Source: an uncultured Spirochaeta sp. (GTDB lineage Bacteria > Spirochaetota > Spirochaetia > DSM-27196 > Alkalispirochaetaceae). Taken from it: a stretch of DNA of 64,000 nt. Location of the stretch: positions 52,138 to 116,137 of the forward strand of contig CAJWEZ010000003.1 of assembly GCA_913030605.1 (NCBI GenBank), given 5' to 3'. The stretch's first letter is position 1; each line of letters starts with the position of its first letter. The notes below the pieces were generated by a model. The model worked only from the letters and a program-made list of their open reading frames with translations, did no database searches and had not been told where the DNA came from. Of the stretch, positions 42,035-49,046 are shown piece by piece. The translations under genes and the position numbers were made by a program.

Positions 42035-42778
42035 CTAGTATGTGCCAAGAACCAAATCGTGAAGGCGCACGGCTGAATCCGGTTCCTCCGCAATCGCCAA
42101 GGCCCCGTTTTGTTGCTCCGAGATAACCAGCAGGCGACCGTGTCCGTCGGAAAGCGATTCACGTGACTGGGCAGCGTCGCGTGCGCCGGTTTGAGGTACG
42201 GAATCCGGAACCACCTGCCGAAACCCCAGCCCCTCCTTCTCCGCACACCACTCCAGAAGGAACGCCAGATCGCTCTCCCCGACAAGGACGATCTCCTCGA
42301 CCCCCGCCTGCTTCTGCTCGTGGCAAAACGCCCGCAATCGCTCCTTGTACCGCACCACGTGCCCGATCGTGCGGCGCAGGTACAGGTAGCTGCGCTTGCC
42401 GATCTGATCGATACCCTCCGGCGTCACCAGGTAGTGGACGTTGTTGTGATTGATGCGACGCATCATCACGAATCCCTTGTCGATGAGCCGCTTGAGGATT
42501 GCGTTGGTGAGTCCCACCGACATCCCCAGTGCCTGGGCGATGGAACGCTGCGAGACCTGCGCCGGTGCCGAACCGTCCCGGGGTTGCGCCCGGTGCACGT
42601 GAGAGAGCACCTCCAGTTCCCGTTCGTCGTCGGTGTGCGTGAGATCGTCGGACTGTGGATCGCTGGCGTAGAGCATAGGGCGTACCGGGGCCAGTGGCGT
42701 GGGGGCGCCGTGGAGCGGTGCCTGCGGGTCACCGGTACCGGCCGAAACGCGGTCACGGGCGGGCGGGGATCCGCGCAT
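42035..42778 (-). CDS. Winged-helix transcriptional regulator at the head of the O-antigen locus
   Basis: DNA-binding protein of up to 247 aa. A winged helix spans about residues 50-120 (ELEVLSHVHRA, SQRSIAQALGMSVGLTNAILKRLIDKGFVMMRR, NVHYLVTPEGIDQIGKRS). The carboxy-terminal ~120 residues begin with a long helix (KERLRAFCHEQKQAG), and IVLVGESDLAFLLEWCAEKEGL looks like a small Rossmann-type sensing domain. A second start at MLYASDPQ (42676) would keep the whole winged helix. A promoter and a perfect palindrome lie upstream, which suggests autoregulation. It probably also controls the polysaccharide genes transcribed downstream of it. Confidence 0.82.
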   Translation of the reverse strand: MRGSPPARDRVSAGTGDPQAPLHGAPTPLAPVRPMLYASDPQSDDLTHTDDERELEVLSHVHRAQPRDGSAPAQVSQRSIAQALGMSVGLTNAILKRLIDKGFVMMRRINHNNVHYLVTPEGIDQIGKRSYLYLRRTIGHVVRYKERLRAFCHEQKQAGVEEIVLVGESDLAFLLEWCAEKEGLGFRQVVPDSVPQTGARDAAQSRESLSDGHGRLLVISEQQNGALAIAEEPDSAVRLHDLVLGTY

Positions 42779-42810
42779 CGGCGCGCAAGCCCGCCATACC
42801 TATACAGGCG

Positions 42811-42829
42811 TTGTGTTCACGCAGTGAAC
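42811..42829. promoter_or_regulatory. Perfect palindrome upstream of the regulator gene
   Basis: GTGTTCAC-GCA-GTGAACAC, two perfect 8-bp arms around 3 bp. It lies in the untranslated leader just downstream of the predicted regulator promoter, the position of a road-block or autorepression operator. Confidence 0.65.
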
Positions 42830-42851
42830 ACCTCGATGATGATTGCAGAAC

Positions 42852-42879
42852 AGTATATCGCGGTGACGCGGTTGTTCAA
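42852..42879 (-). promoter_or_regulatory. Promoter of the winged-helix regulator
   Basis: On the minus strand TTGAAC, a 16-bp spacer and TATACT. The predicted start near 42845 is upstream of the palindrome at 42811-42829. Confidence 0.6.
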
Positions 42880-42938
42880 GGGCTGAACGCCGGGAATCGG
42901 GGAATTCTTCGCGATGTAAACGATTTCCAGACATCCAG

Positions 42939-43031
42939 AGACTGTCGAGGTTTCAAATGCAGTCTATTGCGGTTCCGAACGTAGTCTACCGAGGTTACGA
43001 ACAGATACTACGTTCGTGACCTTCGTAGACG
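42939..43031. repeat. 22-bp degenerate repeat array: three direct copies plus one inverted copy
   Basis: Three contiguous 22-bp units start at 42939, 42961 and 42983, sharing AGtCTa..GaGGTT.CgAA. An inverted copy occupies 43010-43031; the third unit and the inverted copy match at about 16 positions and form a 19-bp imperfect palindrome around a 9-bp centre. The array lies between the divergent regulator and HU-like genes and is followed by an AT-rich stretch. It is probably a cooperative protein-binding site. There are no spacers, so it is not a CRISPR. Confidence 0.7.
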
Positions 43032-43078
43032 AGGAATGCGACGGAAAATGGTATACATCTGTTTCGGGAATTATATTT

Positions 43079-43108
43079 TTGTTGCAATATTGATAATTAC
43101 GATATAAA
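43079..43108 (+). promoter_or_regulatory. Candidate promoter of the HU-like gene
   Basis: TTGTTG, an 18-bp spacer and TATAAA in the AT-rich stretch ~55 bp before the HU-like start. The imperfect direct repeats GCAATAT...AATTAC at 43084-43100 and 43131-43146 overlap and follow it. Confidence 0.45.
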
Positions 43109-43146
43109 AAGAGATTACCATGCGCGTTGCGCAATATGGCAATTAC
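43084..43146. repeat. Imperfect direct repeat in the HU-like gene leader
   Basis: GCAATATTGATAATTAC (43084-43100) and GCAATATGGCAATTAC (43131-43146) differ by a one-base length change and two substitutions, 47 bp apart. The first overlaps the promoter spacer and the second lies just before the Shine-Dalgarno. Confidence 0.5.
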
Positions 43147-43163
43147 AAAAAGGAGGTGCACGT

Positions 43164-43865
43164 ATGGCTATACGCATCGCACTCTTCCGCAACCCCTTCA
43201 CCCGTGGCCCGAGTCTCATCCCCCGGGTCGTCCACCGAAACACGGTCACCTTTGACCAGCTCCTGGAGCGAATGGCGTCGGACACGGCGCTGGAGACAAC
43301 CGATCTCCGGGCGGCGTTGACCCGGCTGCTGGAGGCGCTCGTGGAGTTCCTGATCTCCGGCGCCAAGGTACATACGCCGTTCGGCACGTTCGCGGCGTAC
43401 GTGTCGGGAACCAGCACGGAGAACGGGGACCGTCCCGATATCTCCCGCAAGGGGGTCACGATCCGGTTTGCTGCGGATAGAGACCTTACCAACCGGGTCC
43501 GCGAGAACATCGAAATCCAGGTGGAGGAGCGCATGCCGGACCGCGTCCCGGTGATCGAGCTTCTCTCCTGTGTGGACAACCCCGAGTGCGGCGGAGAGTT
43601 CCACGCCGGCGAGATCGTGAGTATCACCGGTGCACGTCTGGCCTTCGACATCGAACAGGAGGACGAAGGGGTGTTTCTGGTCAGCGAGGACGCCGAAGAG
43701 GAGTACCGAGCAACCGTCTACAGCCGCCACGGCACGAGGATCATCGACTGCAAGATCCCGGATGCCCCCGCCGGTACGTATGGAGTGGAAGTCCGCTCTC
43801 GGATGGGAAGAGAGACCCTCAGCAACGGCACGTACGCCAATACAATTACCGTCGCCGAGGGCTAA
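43164..43865 (+). CDS. HU-like DNA-binding protein with carboxy-terminal extension (DUF4469-like)
   Basis: Residues ~1-125 resemble the HU/IHF-like 'HU-HIG' group: FDQLLERMASDTALETTDLRAALTRLLEALVEFLISGAKVHTPFGTFAAYVSG, then an arm-like DISRKGVTIRFAADRDL segment. Residues ~135-233 form an Ig-like extension (GEIVSITGARLAFDIEQEDEGVFLV ... GTYGVEVRSRMG) of the DUF4469 kind. AGGAGGTG precedes the ATG. It is monocistronic, between the repeat array and a strong terminator. It could bind the array itself, but this is untested. The DNA-binding part probably acts in nucleoid organisation; the role of the extension is unknown. Confidence 0.85.
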   Translation: MAIRIALFRNPFTRGPSLIPRVVHRNTVTFDQLLERMASDTALETTDLRAALTRLLEALVEFLISGAKVHTPFGTFAAYVSGTSTENGDRPDISRKGVTIRFAADRDLTNRVRENIEIQVEERMPDRVPVIELLSCVDNPECGGEFHAGEIVSITGARLAFDIEQEDEGVFLVSEDAEEEYRATVYSRHGTRIIDCKIPDAPAGTYGVEVRSRMGRETLSNGTYANTITVAEG

Positions 43866-43880
43866 TGGAAATGTGAGGAC

Positions 43881-43904
43881 GGCGGCGGCCGACAGGCCGC
43901 CGCC
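43881..43904 (+). terminator. GC-rich hairpin after the HU-like gene
   Basis: GGCGGCGGCC-GACA-GGCCGCCGCC is a perfect 10-bp stem shortly after the stop. It has no T-tract and probably assists the terminator that follows. Confidence 0.55.
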
Positions 43905-43930
43905 CCCTCTTCCGCTGCAAGTATACACCC

Positions 43931-43960
43931 ACCGGGGTCTCTCATGGGACCCCGGTTTTT
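43931..43960 (+). terminator. Rho-independent terminator of the HU-like gene
   Basis: ACCGGGGTC-TCTCATGG-GACCCCGGT followed by TTTT: a perfect 9-bp stem with an 8-nt loop and T-tract. It lies just before the end of the convergent HEPN-like gene. Confidence 0.85.
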
Positions 43961-43970
43961 CGGCTCGGTA

Positions 43971-44726
43971 TCACGGGTTGGCATTCACGACGGCGTCGAT
44001 GGCGTCGACGATCTCACGGATCTGTCCCAGGAGTCGGTCGGTTTCGTCTACTTTGAGATCTGCCCGGCCCTGACCGACTCGATCGGCGGCATGCGCGATT
44101 CTGTTTCGTCGGTTCGTGATCGCGTCGAGCTCCGATTCCGTTGTTCCTTTCGAAACCCCGCGCTGGGTATCGACTTTTCGCGACCATTGGTTGATTCCGA
44201 TCATACCCAAAACCATGCCGACCTTGTTCGGTGCAGTGCTGGCCTGTTCGCGAACGGCCTCTTCAACAACAGGCCTGATACCCCATCGTCGACGAGTGTA
44301 CGTATTCTCAATCTCGATCCACTGACCAACAGTCAATGCGATCTCCTTCAATCGCTTCGGCGGACTGTTCGAGTTGAGGGCTGCACCAATGCATTCCATA
44401 ACCTTGTCCGCAAGATAGGTCTCAAAGGCTGCACATGCGGCCACAATTGCCTGTCGAAGAAGCGGTCGCGTGTCGACGAAATCCTGTTTCGACAGACTGT
44501 TGGAGTTCTTGAACAAGAGAAAAACGCGCTCGTTCTCAATACAGTCGAGATGGGCGCGATCCGCAGCCCGAATTCGCAACGCGTCGCCAACGCGCTGCCG
44601 TAGCTCGCTTCGCATGGCTCGAACACGGCTATTCGGAAAAGCTCCGGCGATACGCATCAGAGTTTCCGCATCAGCCTCAGATTCGCGAAACGCTTCGATT
44701 GGACTCAATCTCGGAGTTCTTGCCAT
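43971..44726 (-). CDS. HEPN-like protein (RiboL-PSP/MAE_28990-type)
   Basis: Alpha-helical protein of ~251 aa. The first half contains LLRQAIVAACAAFETYLADKVMECIG, like the first helices of stand-alone HEPN proteins. Near the carboxy end, ELDAITNRRNRIAHAADRV supplies the R-x4-H RNase motif (R-N-R-I-A-H) of active HEPN ribonucleases. The start was set at the ATG with AAAGGA upstream. It is a single gene with no obvious antitoxin and lies at the edge of the toxin/defence-rich region. The family assignment is from pattern only, so function as an RNase toxin or defence effector is inferred. Confidence 0.7.
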   Translation of the reverse strand: MARTPRLSPIEAFRESEADAETLMRIAGAFPNSRVRAMRSELRQRVGDALRIRAADRAHLDCIENERVFLLFKNSNSLSKQDFVDTRPLLRQAIVAACAAFETYLADKVMECIGAALNSNSPPKRLKEIALTVGQWIEIENTYTRRRWGIRPVVEEAVREQASTAPNKVGMVLGMIGINQWSRKVDTQRGVSKGTTESELDAITNRRNRIAHAADRVGQGRADLKVDETDRLLGQIREIVDAIDAVVNANP

Positions 44727-44767
44727 GGTGCATGTCCTTTCCGTCGATGGGTGTGTCGCCAAAACCG

Positions 44768-44796
44768 GAGACAAAATGGTATCGAACGTGTATAAT
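44768..44796 (+). promoter_or_regulatory. Promoter of the orphan lipoprotein gene
   Basis: GAGACA, a 17-bp spacer and a consensus TATAAT, 31 bp before the ATG at 44828. It is divergent from the HEPN-like gene. Confidence 0.6.
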
Positions 44797-44827
44797 CTGA
44801 TTACATTTTACATAAACAGGTTTTTCA

Positions 44828-46624
44828 ATGAAACAACACACATCTATTGCTTCGTTCATCTCCGTGCTTCTCACCATGTCGCTGTTGTTCGGCTGCGCAA
44901 TGGGTTCATCCGGAGGCACATCTTCAGATAATGGCTCCAGCAGCACCAGCAGCGCGTTCACGATAGACATTGCCGGCGCCCAGGCGCTGGCGCTCGGAGC
45001 GTCACCGGACGCCACCGCGAACCTGGTCGATGCCCGGAGCGTGGACGCGTCGTCGGTAACCAACGACGCGCTTTTGAAGGTGATGGTCGATGGAACGATC
45101 GAGAACGCCCTGACAACCGAGAACGGTAGTTCCACGCCGCCGATTCAGTTTCTCGCCGTGGACCCCGACGGCAACATCTACGTGTCTTTCGAGAGTCGTT
45201 TTGCCGACAGTCGGATCGGTTTGTTCTACCTTGACGTTGCAAGCGGCGTCCTGACCGCGATAAACGCGGAAGGGTTTGGCAGCGACAGTTGGAACGTCGT
45301 GAAGAACTGGTACTGGGACAATAGCCTGAGCAGAACCAAGCCCATCGTGTTCGGCCCCGACAGCTCGGCGTACTTTGTCCTGAACGAGTATACCGGGAGC
45401 TGGGGTATGGACCGCGTGTTTCGCTGGACCCCGGGGTCGAGTGATGTGGCACGGCCGCAGACTCCGGGTATCGACGGCATGGAGATCAGCCGGGTCCAGG
45501 TGGATTCCAGCGGTCGAATGTACGCGTACGGTCAGTTGAACGGACTGAACTACGCGCAGTTCCTGCAGGTATTCGACCCCAGTGCAACCCGTGGTGCCTA
45601 CGCGTTCTATAGTGACACCAACCAGGGCTGGGTCCGTGGCTACACCGTCTTCGGCGATCGGGTCTACATCAACGGCTGGGGCCTGTACGGCGGAATCGAC
45701 GGCATCGCCGAAGCCTCCACGTCCGTGGTGAACGACGCCGTGGAGATCACGCCACGAGCGCTCTACGCGTCGGATGCCAACGATTGGTTCAACCCTGTCT
45801 ACAACACCCGCATCCAGGGTGGCGAAGAAATTCACGAGGGGCTGTTCACCTACGATTCGGGACAGGGCGCTTACGTATGGGCCGACTACTGGAAGGACGC
45901 GAGTGGTAACCTCGAGGGGGACCGGGTCCGTGCGTACGTGTCGCGGTTCTTTGTGGAAGACGTCGCGCTGCGCGACGGATACTCCTGGAACGGCGAGATC
46001 GCCGGCACCACCGACGTGAGCGCCGAGACATTTACCTACAGCGCACTGAACTCGAATCCCGATTCGATGCAGTGGCTGCGCGACCACATCGGCCAGGCGG
46101 CGGATGCAACGCAGCCCGCGACGCTGTTCAAAGACTGGCGAACCGCCAACGGCTTCGACTGGCTGAACTTCAGCAACGTCATGGACATGCTGGTGATCGA
46201 CCAGGAACTCTGGGGCATCTACGACGACGGTCAGGGCAACCCCACCGCCCTGTTGCGCCTGGTGGACCGGAACCGGGCCCGGGCCCTAACGGCGGTCAAG
46301 ACACGGTCCGCCGTCGGCACCGACGTGCGGTCGGACATGTTTCAGGTGAGTCAGGGACGCATCTACTACCGCTACAAGGGTGAACGGCCGGGAACGCACC
46401 GCATCGCGTCCATCGATACCGCCGGGACGGTACGCGACATTACCGCCAACGTCACCGATATTCAGTACATGACGATCTACGACTACTCCATCGGCCCCGA
46501 GACGATCTACTTCACCGGCTTTGACGGTATCGACACGATCGCAGGCGCGATTGACCTGACCGACCTGTCGTATCGCCGCCTCTCCAGCGACAGACTGCTG
46601 TCCGGCATCGAGGTGATTCGGTAG
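44828..46624 (+). CDS. Large lipoprotein with beta-propeller-like repeats
   Basis: A lipoprotein signal (SVLLTMSLLFGCAMGS, Cys at residue ~23) is followed by a Ser/Gly/Thr-rich linker and a ~550-aa domain. Repeating units of the form 'LAVDPDGNIYVSFESRF', 'VQVDSSGRMYAYGQLN' and 'MFQVSQGRIYYRYKG' suggest a beta-propeller. No enzymatic motif or named family is recognised. It is flanked by a consensus promoter and, downstream, by a copy of the interspersed repeat. Probably anchored in the outer membrane or periplasm; it may be one of the expanded, lineage-specific lipoproteins. Confidence 0.75.
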   Translation: MKQHTSIASFISVLLTMSLLFGCAMGSSGGTSSDNGSSSTSSAFTIDIAGAQALALGASPDATANLVDARSVDASSVTNDALLKVMVDGTIENALTTENGSSTPPIQFLAVDPDGNIYVSFESRFADSRIGLFYLDVASGVLTAINAEGFGSDSWNVVKNWYWDNSLSRTKPIVFGPDSSAYFVLNEYTGSWGMDRVFRWTPGSSDVARPQTPGIDGMEISRVQVDSSGRMYAYGQLNGLNYAQFLQVFDPSATRGAYAFYSDTNQGWVRGYTVFGDRVYINGWGLYGGIDGIAEASTSVVNDAVEITPRALYASDANDWFNPVYNTRIQGGEEIHEGLFTYDSGQGAYVWADYWKDASGNLEGDRVRAYVSRFFVEDVALRDGYSWNGEIAGTTDVSAETFTYSALNSNPDSMQWLRDHIGQAADATQPATLFKDWRTANGFDWLNFSNVMDMLVIDQELWGIYDDGQGNPTALLRLVDRNRARALTAVKTRSAVGTDVRSDMFQVSQGRIYYRYKGERPGTHRIASIDTAGTVRDITANVTDIQYMTIYDYSIGPETIYFTGFDGIDTIAGAIDLTDLSYRRLSSDRLLSGIEVIR

Positions 46625-46632
46625 AACCGCAC

Positions 46633-46793
46633 GCGAAATTGTGTGCCACCCGGGGCGTACAACCTGCCAGCCGGGTGTTTGGCGGTAGCACCGCGGCCGG
46701 CTCCGCTCCGGTGGGGAGACGGGCCTGCCGTTGTGCGGGCCCGGCCCGCACCGCAGCCGCTCCGTTGAACCGGATGGGTCGACCTTCCCGTCC
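46633..46793. repeat. Interspersed noncoding repeat, copy 1
   Basis: Contains the end motif (GCGAAATTGTGTGCCACC... with a CCTGCCAGCCGGG tail) at 46633-46685, followed by the second repeat type (CTCCGCTCCGGTGGGGAG ... CCGTTGAACCGGATGGGTC) at 46701-46793. It fills the gap between two lipoprotein genes. The same two segments recur at 52.3 kb in the same order. Confidence 0.7.
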
Positions 46794-46810
46794 CGCCTAC
46801 CGTCTACCGC

Positions 46811-48025
46811 CTACCCCCTGTACGCCACGATCTCCCGAATGACCGCTTCCGCCTCCCGGGAACGGTCGAGACCCACGGTCAGCGAGAAGCTCGCGCGATC
46901 GTCACGCCAGCGATAGACCGCAATCGGTATCACCTCCGGCGCCCGGCTGGGATCGCTGACGCGCGTTCCCCACATGACCACACGCTCCACCGGGAGGCCG
47001 AGCTGGAGCGTATCGCGAGACTGAACGAAGCGGGGGTCCTCGTCGGCGGCGGGGCGGTACTGCCCGTCGTGAATGGACACCACCAGTGCGCCGCGCTGGT
47101 CGGGGGCGCGGTAGAACAGCTCGACGGAGCGCACTAGGGCACCGTCGACCGCGTTCTCGACCACATATCGCCCGTCGGCGGTGAGCGGATCGTCGGCTCC
47201 CGCGATCAGTATCTCCCGCGGGGCGCTCGCGTCGAATCCGACCTCCCGCGAGAGCTGATCGTCGTCCACATCGAATCGGGGTTTCCGGACGGCGGCCGCC
47301 GCGGCGGTCATCGTGTGCCGTTCGTCGGTGGTGGGAGCTCGCCGGGTGAGCTGCGGCTCCGCGGCGGCACCCTCACCGGGAGTGAGGAACCAAAACTCCT
47401 CGCCCTCATCGAGCTGCCGCTTAAGCGCCCCGACACGGTGGTGCGCCTCGATGTACGCCAACCGGTCTCTGTCGGAGCCGTCCCAGTTGCCGATGCCCCC
47501 GGACCCCTGCGGCGTCCAGTAGCGGATCATGTACTCCGCCTCGGTCAGGTCGAGGTCCTGTTGAAACACGAGCGTCTGCTCGTCGGTGTTCCACCGGTAA
47601 TCGTACCCCTCTATCGCCAGCCTGCCGTCGAGAACGACGAGGAGATCCTCCACCGCGCCTCCCGCAGACCCGAGAACGAACCGGTGCGGCCGGCCGGTTC
47701 GCCCTTCCACGTGAAGAATCGGTTCGTCGGTGGGCTGCGGCTCGGACAGGCGAAGCTCGGTTGTGTCGGCGTCGTACTCCCACTCGTTTGCGGGGATCTC
47801 CCACCGCCTGGAACGGTCGGTGCCGTCGATCACGATGATTCGCTCGATGAGATCGAACGTCTGGACGGTGAAGAACCGACCGTCCTGATCCGGCCCGAGA
47901 TTGACCGACAGTGCGTCGAGTCCCCGCGCGTCGATGGAACTCGTGACGCACGATACGACCACGCTTCCGACGGCAACGATGAACATCACCACAAATGGAA
48001 CGGTCCCCTTCAGTGTTCGCTTCAC
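46811..48025 (-). CDS. Lipoprotein of unknown function
   Basis: A lipoprotein signal (FVVMFIVAVGSVVVSCVTSS) precedes a ~380-aa region that I cannot assign. Beta-rich segments recur (RFFTVQTFDLIERIIVIDG, LLVVLDGRLAIEGYDYRWN, YMIRYWTPQGSGG). A Pro/Ala/Thr-rich stretch near residues 225-245 looks like a linker between two halves. The start is GTG with GAGGAGG at 6-nt spacing. It is followed at its 3' side by interspersed repeat copy 1 and has the membrane LuxR gene upstream on the same strand. Confidence 0.72.
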   Translation of the reverse strand: MKRTLKGTVPFVVMFIVAVGSVVVSCVTSSIDARGLDALSVNLGPDQDGRFFTVQTFDLIERIIVIDGTDRSRRWEIPANEWEYDADTTELRLSEPQPTDEPILHVEGRTGRPHRFVLGSAGGAVEDLLVVLDGRLAIEGYDYRWNTDEQTLVFQQDLDLTEAEYMIRYWTPQGSGGIGNWDGSDRDRLAYIEAHHRVGALKRQLDEGEEFWFLTPGEGAAAEPQLTRRAPTTDERHTMTAAAAAVRKPRFDVDDDQLSREVGFDASAPREILIAGADDPLTADGRYVVENAVDGALVRSVELFYRAPDQRGALVVSIHDGQYRPAADEDPRFVQSRDTLQLGLPVERVVMWGTRVSDPSRAPEVIPIAVYRWRDDRASFSLTVGLDRSREAEAVIREIVAYRG

Positions 48026-48122
48026 GATCGATCCTCCTCTCAGGATGTCACGCCGGAGCGTACACCGCGGGAGGGCTCACCGATATCGGCCAAAGGAACG
48101 AATCGTGGACCGCGAGAAGAAT

Positions 48123-48803
48123 TCATACTTTCCGCCGGTCGTGGGAGCGGAGGATGTGGGCGACCTCGGTCCGGTTGCGGGCCCCGGTCTTGCGAAAAAT
48201 GCTCGCGATGTGGCTCTTGACCGTGGAGATCGAGACGAACAGCCGCTCGCCGATCTCCCTGTTGGTCTTACCCGCCGCCAGGAGGAGCGCCACCTCCCGT
48301 TCGCGCTCCGAGAGACCGAGCGACACGGTCCAGGAATCCGACGCACCGGCGATGCCGGACGACGAACGCCGTCGGAGTCGGTAGCGGTGGCGGGTCGCGA
48401 TCACGATTGCGGTCGCCGTCAGGATCGCGGCCAGGACCAATGCCGCTGCGACGCTCGCGTCGACGATCGCCTCTATCGTTTGAATCAGCGCCCCACCGAT
48501 GACCGCGAGGGCGAATACACCCACCGGCGCAAACGCGACCGCGAACACAGCGCGCCGCCCTCCCGCAGAGAGGCGGTGTCGTGTCAGTGTCAGGATGCCG
48601 ACGAGGGCAAAGTACGCCAGGCACGAGGCGGAATAGACCTCCAGCGCGTCGAGGAGCAGGTAGAGCCGCATGCCGAAATAAGCCGGGAACGCCATCATCC
48701 CGGCACGTCCGTTGGCAATCCAGAGCGCCAACAGAATCAGCGCCGCTATGGCGACGCCCCATCGTTCCCGTGTGCCGGTCGAGATACCGTCCGCCGCTCC
48801 CAT
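48123..48803 (-). CDS. Membrane-bound LuxR-family transcriptional regulator
   Basis: About five hydrophobic segments (VAIAALILLALWIA, SCLAYFALVGILTL, VAFAPVGVFALAVIGGALI, AALVLAAILTATAIVIA) are followed by a LuxR-type helix-turn-helix at the carboxy end: LSEREREVALLLAAGKTNREIGERLFVSISTVKSHIASIFRKTG. The receiver or ligand-binding domain of typical LuxR proteins is replaced by the membrane part, so it may sense a membrane or envelope signal. The start at 48803 lies 6 nt after a TATACT box; the longer track ORF would translate an interspersed repeat end. It lies upstream of the lipoprotein gene on the same strand, a plausible target. Confidence 0.85.
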   Translation of the reverse strand: MGAADGISTGTRERWGVAIAALILLALWIANGRAGMMAFPAYFGMRLYLLLDALEVYSASCLAYFALVGILTLTRHRLSAGGRRAVFAVAFAPVGVFALAVIGGALIQTIEAIVDASVAAALVLAAILTATAIVIATRHRYRLRRRSSSGIAGASDSWTVSLGLSEREREVALLLAAGKTNREIGERLFVSISTVKSHIASIFRKTGARNRTEVAHILRSHDRRKV

Positions 48804-48809
48804 ATATCG

Positions 48810-48815
48810 AGTATA
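48810..48815 (-). promoter_or_regulatory. Candidate -10 box of the membrane LuxR gene
   Basis: On the minus strand TATACT ends 6 nt before the ATG at 48803. No convincing -35 box lies at 17 bp (GTCCGC) and no Shine-Dalgarno is present; a leaderless start is possible. Confidence 0.35.
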
Positions 48816-48870
48816 GTCCCGGTCGCGGAGATGCGGACAGGGCACGGGTCGCGCGTGGGCACCACGGGGT

Positions 48871-49018
48871 GCCTGTAGCATGTTGTTCACCCTTCGCGGC
48901 ACACCTTTTCCAGGCGCTGCAGGCAGCGCGGCGGCCGCAGCGCCGGTTGGCGTCCGCGAAACCGGTGGTGCAGGGTGCGGTCTGCGGCGGCCCGTTCCGT
49001 TGAACGGGATGAGTAGAC
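48871..49018. repeat. Interspersed noncoding repeat, copy 2
   Basis: Begins with the left-end motif (GCCTGTAGCATGTTGTTCAC, then CCTTCGCGGCACACC) and shares the GCGCCGGTTGGCG and GGTGGTGCAGGGTGCGGTC blocks with the copies at 55.6 and 56.5 kb. It ends in a CCGTTGAACGGGATGAGTAGAC segment instead of the right end motif. Confidence 0.7.
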
Positions 49019-49046
49019 GGCATCTGTCCTCCCCGCTCCGCTGCGA

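Noticed and set aside
42939-43031. CRISPR-like array
   Set aside because: The repeats are contiguous 22-bp degenerate units without spacers, one is inverted, and no cas genes are present.
42939-43110. Iteron-type replication origin (direct repeats followed by an AT-rich stretch)
   Set aside because: No replication initiator, partition genes or DnaA boxes lie nearby, and the array sits between two divergent promoters, which explains it better as a regulatory site.
48804-48902. Longer amino terminus of the membrane LuxR protein (MPRRVNNMLQ...)
   Set aside because: These codons translate the left end of an interspersed repeat; similar peptides appear in shadow ORFs over copies 4 and 5. The ATG at 48803 next to a -10 box is preferred.
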